From: DATIXJ01 sp963714795
GTDB lineage: Bacteria; Bacteroidota; Ignavibacteria; UBA10030; SZUA-254
DNA length: 64,000 bases
NCBI GenBank assembly: GCA_963714795.1
Contig: CAVQPS010000006.1
Span: 372,001 to 436,000, forward strand
Direction: 5' to 3'
The notes below the pieces were generated by a model. It saw nothing but the letters and a program-made list of their open reading frames with translations. It did no database searches and had not been told where the DNA came from. Numbering within the stretch: the first letter of the stretch is position 1; each line of letters opens with the position of its first letter. The position numbers and the translations under genes are program-made. This document shows, piece by piece, positions 35,514 through 46,700 of the stretch.

Positions 35514-37817
35514 ATGAAATACCCGCAGTATACATATCCGGTCGATAAACTGCAGACAGGATGCAGTCTCGGAAATTATTATCTCTTCGCTCGTTTCGAC
35601 CGCGAAAGCAATCTGAAAGGATTGTGGTGCGCAGAAGACAATCAATTTTACATCGGCGAATGGAATATCGATGTTGAAGTTGACGGAGTTATTGCCGTAC
35701 CGCAGACGACAGAATTTCTACCCGAATCGCAGTCGACTATCTTTCGCGCATCCGATGTCATCATCGAAAAAAAATGTTTTCTTCCTTTTTATACTGGTCA
35801 AGAAGCTGATCTGCACGCAGATGAGATGCATGCATGTATATATTTTCTTACGGTAACAAATTTGTCGGGTACGGAAAAATCCATTGTCATCCGCAGCACG
35901 GTCGTTTTCCCGGGAATTCACTCAGGGTTGTTTACCAAGCAACCCCCTGATGATCAGGTACAAAAGCTTGTCCACATTCATCAACACGACGGATATTGTG
36001 AAATAAAAACTTCGGGAAATTCGAATGAAGCTCGTATCATCGGGTCTTCTCATCCCTGGACATTGAGTTCTATGGACGATCGCTCAATGATCATGGAATA
36101 CTCTTTTTTGATGAAGGGAAAAGCAGTCGATAAAATTTCATATACATCGGCAATTTCACCGGAAAGCAGTGCGAAAGCGTTTAAAAATTTTCAGAAGTGT
36201 GTGCATACCCGGTTACTTCTTGAACAAAGTATGAATAGTTACCGGGAAGTTCTGGAGCGTTCGTTCCTGTTTACGCCGGAACCGGTTATTAATCGCGGAC
36301 TTCAATGGGCGAAAATCAATACTGTTCGTGTTCAGCACCGATACCATATCGGTGAGGGATTTACGAATGACCCGCCGCAGGATATTATCGTTATTCGCGA
36401 TCTTGCCTGGTTCGTGTTCGGTTCGGATTATCTCTCGCCTCAATTTTCCCGTAACATCCTGATGTTTGGAGATCGTTTTGCTTATCACGAAGGCGGAAAA
36501 CTTACGGAATATGTCCATGCCAATGAAACCGTCCCGGCTCAACATGATTATCATCTGAATATTAACGACGATACGCCGTTGTTTGTTTATGCGTTGTATC
36601 ATCATGCATTGACTTGCAATGATGATTTGTCGTTGGAAAAAATTTATCCGATGATGCAGAAAGCGTGCGATTGGATTATTTCACAAATGAAGAACGGACT
36701 TGTGCAGGGTTACTCCGATGGAACCAATGTGTGGGGGATATTCAGCTGGCGAAATATTATTGACAATTACAATCTCTCCGGGGCGGTTACGGAAATCAAT
36801 GCGGAATGTTATTACGCGTTGAAATGTACCGCCGGCATTGCACGCTACCTCGGTAAACAAGATGACTCGGTCCGTTACCGCAATATTGCGGAATCCCTTA
36901 AACGTGAAATCAATACTCAGCTCGTTTCGGAAAAAACAGGGTTATATCTCTTGAATATTGATAACGTGGGCAATCGTCATCACGATATAACGGGGGATTT
37001 GATCTTTCCGGTACTGTTTGATGTGGCAGATCCTGAAATGCAACAGAGGATTCTTCAAAGATTGACCGATGAGGAAATGTGGACACCATACGGTTCCCGT
37101 ACTGTGAGCAAGCGGGAACAAAATTATGATCCTGATTTCGGGTATCAACTGGTCGGTGGAGTTTGGCATAATCTGACTGCCTGGATCGCGTATTGCATCC
37201 GGAAAAAAAATCCCGAGAAACTCATTGAAGGAATGAAAAATATTTTTCATCTTTCTGAAATCGGTACTCCGTGTGAATACGGTAATGTTGTGCCAGGACA
37301 ATTTCCGGAACGTCTCCATGGCGAATCGTACATCAGCCGCGGTATGGCAATGAGCCCGTGGATGCCTCCGACCTATGTATGGCTTGGTATCGAAGGACTT
37401 CTGGGAGTAACACCGTCGGCGGATGGATGTGAGATTAATCCTGCAATGCCCTCATCATGGCAATGGATTGCCGTGAAGAACCTTTTTTACAGGAAAGAAA
37501 AAATAACTCTGTTCATTTACGCCGGAGTTCTGTATACGACATCTCCGGTTCGAAGTAAATATCCGCAAAAAGTCGGAACTCCGGTCGATACGTCGTCTCC
37601 TCAGGATGACATCTTTTCGATCGGACTGGTGATTGAAAAAGACCTGTTTCTTTTTGTTGCTTCAGACGTTGCCACGCAGGGAACGGTCGTCATTGAAATA
37701 CTCGGCTCACAGATTGAAAAAGAAATTCGTCTCAATGCCAGTGAAGCAAAAATTCTCAAATTTCCGGTACCGAATATCATTCTCCAGGTAACCGACAAAG
37801 AGGTTGAATGGCCATGA
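35514..37817 (+). CDS. Cytosolic six-hairpin glycosidase-like protein
   Basis: 767 residues without a signal peptide. N-terminal beta-sandwich (about 1-230), then an (alpha/alpha)6 barrel with helix-and-loop blocks such as INRGLQWAKINTVRVQHRY, NDPPQDIIVIRDLAWFVFGSDY, HDYHLNINDDTPLFVYALYHH, GYSDGTNVWGIFSWRNIID and YQLVGGVWHNLTAWIAYCIR, then a beta-rich tail. This is the fold of amylo-1,6-glucosidase / GH63 / GH78 / GH94-like clans. Conserved acidic residues in these loops are plausible catalytic groups, but I cannot name the family. Probably degrades the imported oligosaccharide. 14 bp after the permease gene. Confidence 0.7.
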   Translation: MKYPQYTYPVDKLQTGCSLGNYYLFARFDRESNLKGLWCAEDNQFYIGEWNIDVEVDGVIAVPQTTEFLPESQSTIFRASDVIIEKKCFLPFYTGQEADLHADEMHACIYFLTVTNLSGTEKSIVIRSTVVFPGIHSGLFTKQPPDDQVQKLVHIHQHDGYCEIKTSGNSNEARIIGSSHPWTLSSMDDRSMIMEYSFLMKGKAVDKISYTSAISPESSAKAFKNFQKCVHTRLLLEQSMNSYREVLERSFLFTPEPVINRGLQWAKINTVRVQHRYHIGEGFTNDPPQDIIVIRDLAWFVFGSDYLSPQFSRNILMFGDRFAYHEGGKLTEYVHANETVPAQHDYHLNINDDTPLFVYALYHHALTCNDDLSLEKIYPMMQKACDWIISQMKNGLVQGYSDGTNVWGIFSWRNIIDNYNLSGAVTEINAECYYALKCTAGIARYLGKQDDSVRYRNIAESLKREINTQLVSEKTGLYLLNIDNVGNRHHDITGDLIFPVLFDVADPEMQQRILQRLTDEEMWTPYGSRTVSKREQNYDPDFGYQLVGGVWHNLTAWIAYCIRKKNPEKLIEGMKNIFHLSEIGTPCEYGNVVPGQFPERLHGESYISRGMAMSPWMPPTYVWLGIEGLLGVTPSADGCEINPAMPSSWQWIAVKNLFYRKEKITLFIYAGVLYTTSPVRSKYPQKVGTPVDTSSPQDDIFSIGLVIEKDLFLFVASDVATQGTVVIEILGSQIEKEIRLNASEAKILKFPVPNIILQVTDKEVEWP

Positions 37818-40366
37818 AACGAATCTTCGTCCTATTCTGCATAAACTGCGTTGCAGTAATGATGATGCTTGCGCAGACAAATGATCCGCTTTCATATTTT
37901 TTCGATGGAAAATATGGACAAGTTGAAGTAGGCGGACGGTTTGTCGGGGCAGAGTTTCATCACAGCCGGCCATTACCGTCCCGTATCAGTTTTTATTATC
38001 CAGTGGCAAACAGCATTGACCTCAGTACGGATTATTGGAAACGGGACGCTTCATTGCCGATGCTCGTTGGTGTGAAGGTCAACAGCCGCATAAAACATTG
38101 GCTTGGCAAAGAGCCGTGGGCTTATACACTCAGTCCGCATAAGGTTAATTTTACCGGGGATGAGAACGGCCTGCAATACTCAATGAGTTATGAGTTTTGT
38201 TTCAACGAACCAGCAATGGTGTTTACGCTCAAGATAAAAAACAATTCAACAACACCGGATACCGTTTCTCTTTATACACATTTGAAGCTTGCCCTGCGAA
38301 CATGCCAAACGTACGCCCGGAAAGATTCCGCCTATACTGAATATGATGAGTCGACGAAAACAGCTATTGCGTATTTCGATGCTCCGGAAACTCAATATGC
38401 TACATGTTTCGTCCAGAACGTCGGTGCGATACCATTGCAGTGGACGACAAGCAGTGATGAGATATTTGCCTCCGATTCCGGTTCTTCAGATTGGCTGGTG
38501 TCTTCGGCAAATCTTCAACAGCGGACATTTACTTCTCCCAGTAAAGGAATTCCGGTTGCCGCATTTGTTTACGGGGGAATTCTTCATCCGAACGACTCAA
38601 TGGAAATTATTCAGGTGATCGGCAGTTGCCGAAAAACCGAAGTAAGAGAAAAATTGAATCATCTTGCAACCGCGTGGGGGAGTGAGATTGCCGCATATGA
38701 TAATTTTGTTCGTCAAAAAGCAACCGTTGCGGCATCGTTCGTTACCGGTGATGAATGGCTCGATCGTTCTTCGGCATGGGCGCGGGCGATTCTGACAACA
38801 AATGCTCATTACATCGACGGCAATATCGTGCCGATGCCGTGTCCGGCGGAATATAATTTCTTTTTCTCCCATGATGTTCTTATGACGAATCTTGCCGCAG
38901 TCAATTTTGACCTGACGCGGGTTAAGGAAAATTTGTTATACATTGCTTCGCTGGCAAAGGATGAGATCATTCCGCATGCGTACTACTGGCGGGACGATGG
39001 ATTCAAAACAGAATATTGTACACCGGACAATTGGAACCATCTTTGGTTTATCCTACTCAGTGCAAGTTACTTGCGCCATTCCATGGATGATTCGACTGCG
39101 GCAATCCTTTATCCGCTCGTTACAAAAAGTCTCACAGAAATTCTTCAGCAAAAAAAAGGGGATAATCTCATGTACGCGTTTCGCCCCGATTGGTGGGACA
39201 TCGGACATATCGAAGGACCGCGCTCGTATATTACTATTCTGACGATTCGTGCATTACGGGAATATGCATTTATGACTTCCACTCTCAAAAAGGACTTTCA
39301 TCAGCTCGTAAATTATGAAACGCTTGCCGATTCGATGCAAGTGGCTCTTCAACGTGACTTATGGGATGGCCATGTAAACTATTTGATGAATTGGAACGGG
39401 AACCGCAAAGACACTCATTTCTATATGGGCTCGCTTCTTGCCCCTTCATTCGGAGTATTGAATGATGCCAAATCCGATGCATTGGTCAAGACGGCCACAA
39501 AAGAACTTCTTGATTCGCAGATCGGAATTCGCACCGTTACACCGGCAGATTTTCAAACAGCAGAAGCGATTTCTTTTTTTAAATTTGCCGGCGATGAGGC
39601 AGGGCAACCATATTATTATATCAATGGAGGCGTCTGGCCTCACGACAATGCATGGTATGCTATTGCATTAAAAAATGTCGGAAAAACAGATGAAGCAGTG
39701 CGATTCGTAAAGAACGTCATGACTCTCGATGGTGTTGCCCGGAGCCCGATGGGCATTCCTGCCATGTACGAATATCGTTTTGCCGATACGACGTCGAAAG
39801 AATTTGGTAAGATCGATAAACCTTCCTTTCTGTGGGCGGGTGGATTTTATCTGTATACGTTGTACCAACTCTATGGAATAAAAGAAAACGAATGGAATGT
39901 TTCGTTTGCCGGTCTATTACCGTCGTCTTCCGAATCGGTTCATTACTCATTTGCTTTCGGAAAAGGAAAAGATGTAACCGTAAGCGGTAAAGGAAAATAT
40001 CTTCAGGCGTGCGTTATTGACGGGGAGAATATTCCATCGCTTGTCCTTCCGACGAACATTCAAACGGCATCGAAGATTAATGTACGTTTTGGAAAAGTAC
40101 AATTACCCTATCTGCAAAATGTAAATTCCATGCTTCATACAGCCGGATATAACGAAAAGAAAAAAGCATTAACTATTCGATTGTCATCGTTTTCGAATCA
40201 TCACACAGTGGCAACGATCGTTTCACCATTACGGCCAAAAAGTGCATCCGTCGATGGTAAGAAACTGAAAAGTGTACATACGACTGAGATTTTCCGTGGT
40301 GCATATGAAGTGGAAGTACGGTTTACAGATTCAAATACATCGCAAACTCTCGAAATCAAGTTTTGA
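37814..40366 (+). CDS. Exported six-hairpin glycosidase-like protein
   Basis: 850 residues from the ATG overlapping the previous stop (ATGA). Signal peptide MKRIFVLF...MMLAQT. N-terminal beta-sandwich with YWKRDASLPMLVGVK and HWLGKEPWAYTLSP, then an (alpha/alpha)6 domain (ARAILTTNAHYIDGNIVPMPCPAEYNFFFSHD, DNWNHLWFILLSASYLR, AFRPDWWDIGHIEGPRSY, YYYINGGVWPHDNAWYAIAL). The last block resembles GH94-type enzymes. Paralogous in fold, not closely in sequence, to the preceding cytosolic protein. No T9SS tail, so it probably stays periplasmic. Specific activity unknown. Confidence 0.7.
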   Translation: MKRIFVLFCINCVAVMMMLAQTNDPLSYFFDGKYGQVEVGGRFVGAEFHHSRPLPSRISFYYPVANSIDLSTDYWKRDASLPMLVGVKVNSRIKHWLGKEPWAYTLSPHKVNFTGDENGLQYSMSYEFCFNEPAMVFTLKIKNNSTTPDTVSLYTHLKLALRTCQTYARKDSAYTEYDESTKTAIAYFDAPETQYATCFVQNVGAIPLQWTTSSDEIFASDSGSSDWLVSSANLQQRTFTSPSKGIPVAAFVYGGILHPNDSMEIIQVIGSCRKTEVREKLNHLATAWGSEIAAYDNFVRQKATVAASFVTGDEWLDRSSAWARAILTTNAHYIDGNIVPMPCPAEYNFFFSHDVLMTNLAAVNFDLTRVKENLLYIASLAKDEIIPHAYYWRDDGFKTEYCTPDNWNHLWFILLSASYLRHSMDDSTAAILYPLVTKSLTEILQQKKGDNLMYAFRPDWWDIGHIEGPRSYITILTIRALREYAFMTSTLKKDFHQLVNYETLADSMQVALQRDLWDGHVNYLMNWNGNRKDTHFYMGSLLAPSFGVLNDAKSDALVKTATKELLDSQIGIRTVTPADFQTAEAISFFKFAGDEAGQPYYYINGGVWPHDNAWYAIALKNVGKTDEAVRFVKNVMTLDGVARSPMGIPAMYEYRFADTTSKEFGKIDKPSFLWAGGFYLYTLYQLYGIKENEWNVSFAGLLPSSSESVHYSFAFGKGKDVTVSGKGKYLQACVIDGENIPSLVLPTNIQTASKINVRFGKVQLPYLQNVNSMLHTAGYNEKKKALTIRLSSFSNHHTVATIVSPLRPKSASVDGKKLKSVHTTEIFRGAYEVEVRFTDSNTSQTLEIKF

Positions 40367-40368
40367 AA

Positions 40369-41385
40369 ATGAAAGTTGCTCAATTTGAAAAGCCAAACGT
40401 ATTGCGTGTGATAACGAAACCATTACGTTCGTTACATGACGGCGAGGTTCTCATCCAGGTGCAGGCATGCGGAGTGTGCGGTACTGACGTGCACATTGTG
40501 GACGGGACATCACGATCCACGCCACCGGTCGTACTTGGTCATGAATACGCCGGGGTTGTCGTTGAAGTTGGGAAAGGGACGAACAATGTTGAGATCGGAC
40601 AGCATGTTGCCGTTGATCCGAATATTTCGTGCGGAAGATGTTTTTATTGCCGGCGCGGTCTTGTTCATCTCTGTGAAAATCTTCTGGCGCTTGGCGTTGA
40701 TATCGACGGCGGCATGTCGGAATATTGCATTGTTCCGTTCAGTCAAATTTATAAACTTCCGCAAGACATGGCCCCGGAAATGAGCGTGTTTATAGAGCCG
40801 GTATCGTGTGCAATACATGGAATTGATTTAGCCAGGATTAAAACGGGCGACACGGTTGTCATCATCGGCGGCGGAACAATCGGATTAATAATGTTGCAGC
40901 TTGCGATCAGTGCCGGAGCGGCCAGGGTTATCGTCATTGAACCGTTGGAATATAAACGCAAACTCGCCGGTGAGTTGGGCGCGGACGTTGTCCTCAATCC
41001 GATGGAAGATGATATCCAGTCGGCAATTCAAGATCTGACACATGTTGGAGCCGATGTCGTGATCGAGTGTGTGGGAAAAACTTCGACGTCAGAAAGTGCA
41101 CTTGATCTTGCCCGCCGTGGCGGAATTGTCGAGCTCTTCGGTGTTTGTTCACGAGGTGAAAAGATGACGGTTGAACCGAACAAAATCTATTTCAAAGAGT
41201 TGACGCTGGTTGGTTCGTACGTCAATCCTCATACATTTGACCGTTCGATTGCAATGTTGCAATCCGGCAGAATAAAGATTGATACATTGAAAACGGATAA
41301 TTTTCCGCTCGATGGCGTGCACGAAGCATTACGCTTTCAACGTGAAGGTAAAACAATTAAAAGTATCATCCTGCCGACTGCATGA
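40369..41385 (+). CDS. Zinc-dependent medium-chain dehydrogenase (sorbitol/threonine dehydrogenase-like)
   Basis: 338 residues. Catalytic zinc site in CGVCGTD and GHEYAG; structural zinc cysteines in CGRCFYCRRGLVHLC; NAD(P)-binding motif GGGTIGLIMLQLA (about residues 165-177). The family oxidises polyols or sugar alcohols and threonine. In this operon a sugar or sugar-derivative substrate (keto-sugar formation) is likely. The start is the ATG 2 bp after the previous stop; a TTG at 40363 is the alternative. Overlaps the kinase gene by 4 bp. Confidence 0.9.
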   Translation: MKVAQFEKPNVLRVITKPLRSLHDGEVLIQVQACGVCGTDVHIVDGTSRSTPPVVLGHEYAGVVVEVGKGTNNVEIGQHVAVDPNISCGRCFYCRRGLVHLCENLLALGVDIDGGMSEYCIVPFSQIYKLPQDMAPEMSVFIEPVSCAIHGIDLARIKTGDTVVIIGGGTIGLIMLQLAISAGAARVIVIEPLEYKRKLAGELGADVVLNPMEDDIQSAIQDLTHVGADVVIECVGKTSTSESALDLARRGGIVELFGVCSRGEKMTVEPNKIYFKELTLVGSYVNPHTFDRSIAMLQSGRIKIDTLKTDNFPLDGVHEALRFQREGKTIKSIILPTA

Positions 41386-42359
41386 ACGCGATTCCTCACA
41401 TTACTTGTATCGGTGAAGTATTGGTCGATTTCCTTTCGACCAAACGGGCGGTGGATATTTCACGCGCTCCGGGATTTTTGAAATTTGCCGGAGGTGCTTC
41501 CGCAAATGTTGCCGTTGGATTGGCAAAGCTTGGCATCCGATCCGCATTTGTCGGTGCCGTTGGAGATGATTCTTTTGGGAAATTTTTAGGCAGGCAGTTT
41601 CAGCATCATCATGTTGATATCTCCGGACTTAAATTCATGGAAGGATTCCTGACCCGTCTTGCGTTTATTTCCCTCAATCGAACAGGGGAGCGTGAGTTTG
41701 AATTCTGGGAACGTTATCCTGCCGATTGCCAACTGAAGCAATCGGACATTAATATGAAAAAGCTTTTACAATCCGATATTGTTCATATCAGTTCTTTCCT
41801 TCTTCTGCAGGAACCATCGCGTTCAACGGCGTTGTTGATTGCAGATAAATTGATGCGGAAGCGGCGCGTCGTTTCATTTGATCCGAACCTCCGGCTGTCG
41901 TTGTGGGATTCTCATGAGACTGCCCGGCGATTACATCTTGAAATGATAGAACACTGTTCCATTCTCAAGATGAACGAGGCGGAAGCGTTATTTCTTACCG
42001 GGAAGAAAACTCTTTCGTCAGCCGTCAAAGCATTGTCATTGTGCGGCCCTAAACTCATTGTCGTAACGATGGGAAAAAATGGTTGTTTGATCCGGTCGAA
42101 ATCCGGATTTTCCTTTGTGAAGGGATTCCATGTGCAAACAGTCGATACGACCGGTTGTGGTGATGGATTTCTTTCAGGATTACTGTGTGGGATTGTTCAA
42201 TCAAAAAAAACTCTTGAACGATTATCACTTGCCGAACTTTACATGATTTGTCGGTATGCAAATGCGGTAGGTGCAATGACTGCATCGAAACGGGGGGCGA
42301 TCGACGCTCTGCCGTCATTCACGGAGGTACGGAAATTTTTAAATACTCACCACTCATGA
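41382..42359 (+). CDS. PfkB-family sugar kinase
   Basis: 325 residues. N-terminal signature GGASANVAVGLAKLG and C-terminal signature DTTGCGDGFLSG with the catalytic Asp kept; the usual GAGD anion hole reads GCGD. Closest in pattern to fructokinases / 2-keto-3-deoxygluconate kinases. With the adjacent dehydrogenase it may phosphorylate the keto-sugar produced there. ATGA overlaps on both sides bind it into the operon. Confidence 0.9.
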   Translation: MNAIPHITCIGEVLVDFLSTKRAVDISRAPGFLKFAGGASANVAVGLAKLGIRSAFVGAVGDDSFGKFLGRQFQHHHVDISGLKFMEGFLTRLAFISLNRTGEREFEFWERYPADCQLKQSDINMKKLLQSDIVHISSFLLLQEPSRSTALLIADKLMRKRRVVSFDPNLRLSLWDSHETARRLHLEMIEHCSILKMNEAEALFLTGKKTLSSAVKALSLCGPKLIVVTMGKNGCLIRSKSGFSFVKGFHVQTVDTTGCGDGFLSGLLCGIVQSKKTLERLSLAELYMICRYANAVGAMTASKRGAIDALPSFTEVRKFLNTHHS

Positions 42360-43750
42360 TTATGCGATATCTGTATATTGTCAGCCTGATATTTTTCAGC
42401 ATTGTATCGAAAGCTCAAAATTCCGATGCACTGGTAAATTTCAAACATCTCGGGCATCTTACCGAGACCATCCCGTTTCAAGGTGATACCGTCGATATTG
42501 TCCACATCTATGCAAATTATCCGGATTACGGATGGGAAAACGCCGGTGAAGAGGGAATTGCCTGCGTGGATGATGCTGCACGGGCTGCCGTACTCTATTT
42601 CCGTCATTATGAACTCACGCAGGATGAGCATAGCCTTGCCTGTGCAAAGCGACTTGTTAAATTTGTGATGCACATGGAAACCGGCGACGGGATGTTTTAC
42701 AATTTTGTCAACAACGCTCATGCCATCAATAGAGAAGGAGGGACGAGTTTTAAATCGTTCGGTTGGTGGGCAGCGCGCTCGGTATGGTCGATGTCCGTTG
42801 CATACAGGATTTTTAGTAAACGTGATTCCCTTTTTGCAAACGATCTGCAGCTCGGAATTAAAAAAACATTTCCTCATATTGATTCATTGTTTCAACACTA
42901 TGGTATGTTTTCATCGAACAAGGGACTCCGGGTTCCCCGCTGGCTCCTTTATGGTTCCGGTGCCGATGCGACGTCGGAGCTTCTGCTGGGTCTTACGGAA
43001 TATTATTCCGCTACTCATGACCGGACCGTGAGAAGCTATATCAAAAAATTGGCAGGGGGATTGATTGCCATGCAGGATGGGAATATCAAGACCTCTCCGT
43101 ACGGGCTCCATCGATCATGGGAAACCCTCTGGCACATGTGGGGAAATGGCCAGACACTCGCTCTTGCAGCAGCCGGAAAGGTGTTAAACGATAAACGGAT
43201 GATTCATTCTGCTGAACTTGAGGCGGATGGTTTTTACAGCCGTCTTCTTATCGGGGGCTTCAAAAAAGAAATGGATGTTACCGATATTTCGCATACGAAA
43301 CAGTTTGAACAGATTGCCTATGGGGTTTGTCCCATGGCGGTGGGATTGCTTCGATTGTATGATGCCACAAAGAATACCAACTATTTGACATTAGCCGGAC
43401 TTGCGTCTTCATGGCTGACCGGCAATAACGTTCTTCATCAACCGATGTACGATGCGCAAACCGGCCGGTGTTTTGACGGAATTACCGACTCAATCTCATG
43501 CAACAAAAATTCCGGCGCAGAATCGACAATTGAGGCTTTATGGACACTGACCGAATTGGAGAAATATCCTCTTGCGGAACGATATTTGGATTATAAAATT
43601 ATTGATTGTAAGAACACTCCGGCCGTTTGTTTCGGTGTTTTTCAAAATGCCGCACAGAACGAAGTGACTGTCGCTGTTGATTTGAAAAAAGGGGTGATGA
43701 ATATTTTTGAAGGGGCTGCAAGCGTGAAGTTTCGTTCTCAATATCAATGA
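42356..43750 (+). CDS. Exported alpha-barrel protein of unknown activity
   Basis: 464 residues from the ATG overlapping the kinase stop; a longer frame would run inside the kinase gene and lacks a leader. Signal peptide MIMRYLYIVSLIFFSIVSKAQ. Repeating helix pairs (EEGIACVDDAARAAVLYFRHYE, GWWAARSVWSMSVAYRIF, GSGADATSELLLGLTEYY, FEQIAYGVCPMAVGLLRLYDAT, NSGAESTIEALWTL) suggest an (alpha/alpha)6 toroid as in GH88/GH105/GH9-like enzymes. Conserved Asp in CVDDAAR may be catalytic. I cannot assign a family. Confidence 0.65.
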   Translation: MIMRYLYIVSLIFFSIVSKAQNSDALVNFKHLGHLTETIPFQGDTVDIVHIYANYPDYGWENAGEEGIACVDDAARAAVLYFRHYELTQDEHSLACAKRLVKFVMHMETGDGMFYNFVNNAHAINREGGTSFKSFGWWAARSVWSMSVAYRIFSKRDSLFANDLQLGIKKTFPHIDSLFQHYGMFSSNKGLRVPRWLLYGSGADATSELLLGLTEYYSATHDRTVRSYIKKLAGGLIAMQDGNIKTSPYGLHRSWETLWHMWGNGQTLALAAAGKVLNDKRMIHSAELEADGFYSRLLIGGFKKEMDVTDISHTKQFEQIAYGVCPMAVGLLRLYDATKNTNYLTLAGLASSWLTGNNVLHQPMYDAQTGRCFDGITDSISCNKNSGAESTIEALWTLTELEKYPLAERYLDYKIIDCKNTPAVCFGVFQNAAQNEVTVAVDLKKGVMNIFEGAASVKFRSQYQ

Positions 43751-46700
43751 AACACGTCCGTATGCAATATCGTTTCGATCATCGATACATAGGTTATATC
43801 GTATTCATATTGCTTCTCTGCGTTACTACAGTGCTGCCTCAGCAACTTTCTGTGACACGGATCGATCAAATGCCGAATATTCCCGCGCCCTATCAAATGA
43901 GAAATTGGAAAAGCGTTGCCCGGGGTTACGATTCGCTGGTATTTAATTTCAATTTAACGGGAACGTATTTGCCTCTTGTCTGGATTAATTCGAATACCGT
44001 TAATTACCCGGCACAAAATAGTTTCGGGTTAAATACTGTTGTCGGAACGACGGCACCGACATCTGCCGAAGCTATTAATTGTTTGCCTGCGGTGGTCGGC
44101 GCCTCTTTGTCGGGGATAGATAAGACAACTCAAAATGGAAGTAATTTTGTGTTAATGTCCGAAGAGTGGTTCAATAAACGTCCCGAACAAAACGTGTATA
44201 AAAATCATCCTGTCGATGATACCGGTGACGACTGGTGGTATGAAACAATGCCGAATGTTTTTTTCTATCAGCTCAATTATTTATATCCCGGTACGGGAGA
44301 TTTCAATAACCAGTTTACAACGGTTGCCGACCGCTGGCTGCTTGCCACACAAACAATGGGCGGGAGTGCAACACCGTGGCAAATTCCGAATATGGATCAC
44401 CGTGGCTGGTATTTACAAACAATGACTCCCTATGACAATAGTGTTCACGAACCCGAGGCAGCAGGAGCCATCGGCTGGATACTCTACAATGCATGGGTCA
44501 AAACGCATAATCCGAAATATCGGATCGGTGCGGAATGGGCGATGGAATTTCTGAACGGCTTAAGCTCTAATCCGTCGTACGAGCTCCAGCTTTCCTATGG
44601 GACATACCTTGCGGCGAGGATGAATGCGGAACTCGGAACCACCTATGACATCGCAAAGATGGTCAACTGGTGTTTTGATGTCGGACCATTACGATCCTGG
44701 GGAGCCATGGTGGGCAACTGGGGTGGCTATGACTGCAGCGGTTTGATCGGTGAGGTTAATGGAATCAATAATTATGCATTTGCGATGAACACATTTGAGC
44801 AGATTGGCGAGTTGGTTCCGATGGTTCGGTATGATGATCGGTTTGCGCGCGCGATCGGAAAGTGGGTGTTGAATGCGGCAAATGCATCCCGCCTTTTTTA
44901 TCCGAAATTCCTTCCGTCGGCGAATCAGGATAGCTACGCGTGGGCACAGCAATATGATTCGATGTCGGTTATCGGGCATGAAGCGATGCGCCAGTTCAAT
45001 GGCGGGACAAGCCCGTATGCGACAGGGGACGCGATCAGCGGAGGATGGGGGCTGACGACGCTTGCGCTTTACGGTTCATCCCACGTCGGAATTTTAGGAG
45101 GGATCATTGATACGACAAATGTTCCGATGATTCTTAAGTTGGATGTCTTGAAGACGGATTATTATCATGATACCGCATACCCGACTTTTTTATATTTCAA
45201 TCCATATGATTCGACGGTGAATGTCGCTGTCGACGTTGGAAACGGACAAAATGATTTGTACGATGCTGTCAGCAATCAATTCTTACAGAATAGCGTCAGC
45301 GGAATGACAAATTTTTCCATTTCGGGAAATACAGCAGTCCTTTTGGTTATCATTCCTTCCGGCGGGAACGTTAGATATCAATTGAATAAAATGCTTGTCA
45401 ACGGAATCGTTGTCGATTATAATTCCGGACAAACGGTTGGTAATTATCCTCCTCGAATTAAAAGCCTTTCTTCCATTCGATCGACAATTCTTCGGGGCGA
45501 TACCGTTAATATTTATTGTACCGCAACCGACGATAATCAGGATTCTCTCAGTTATCTCTGGCGCACCGGTGCGGGAACACGGGTGGGATCCGGCCCAACA
45601 ATTCGGTGGGTCGCACCAAATTTAATTGGAAATGATTCGATTAGCTGTATTGTCAACGACGGCAAAGGTGGATCCGACACGGCGACGGTCATAATTAATG
45701 TTGTTGCAGTCCTTATACAACCTCCGGTTATTTTGAAGTTCAGCGCCCAGCCGAGGAAAATTGATTTGAATGCAGTAAGCCAGCTGACATGTACCGTTGC
45801 CGATTCCAATGTCGGAACACTATCGTATGTGTGGGGTGCGAACCAGGGATCTATCTCCGGCACCGGCTCATCTGTAAAATGGACTGCACCCGATACCGCA
45901 GGAAACTATATGATTTATTGTTCCGTCACCGACAGTCTTGGAAATAATGTCAGGGACAGTATCGGGATTGAAGTAAGAGATTTTTCGCAAATACAGACGG
46001 GACAGCTTGTCGCATATTATGCCTTTAACGGAAATGCAATCGACGGCAGTGGAAACAATAATAACGGTGTCGTCCATTCCGCAACATTAGTTTCCGACAG
46101 AAATGGAAATCCGGGGAGCGCATATTCATTCAACGGAACGACAAGTTATATTGATATTCCCAATTCTTCAGGACTCAATTTTCAGCAATCGATCAGTACG
46201 AATTTTTGGATCAATATCGGAGCTTTTTTCACGCGGGAACAATATCCCCTTTCCCATGGTAACTATCAAAACCGATGGAAAATTTCTATTTCCAACAATC
46301 ATGTACGATGGACGGTGAAAACGGCGACAGGGGTCAAAGACCTCGATTCAGAAACCGAACCATTATTGAACACGTGGTATAATGTCACAACGGTTTATAA
46401 CGGTTCCGATTATGAACTCTACATTAATGGAAACCTTGATGCTTTTTCTTCATGGTCCGGTTTAATTTCCACAACGACAATCGATCTTGTCTTCGGACAA
46501 GACTTACCCACCGATCAACAATATAATTTTCAAGGAAAGTTGGACGAAGTCCGGATTTATAATTACGGTTTGTCGATGCAGGAAATTCAGCAGCTTGCAG
46601 GAAATATTACGGCCGTGGATGAACATAAACCCGGTTTGATTCCGAATGATTTTACCCTCGATCAGAATTATCCTAATCCATTCAATCCAACGACGACAAT

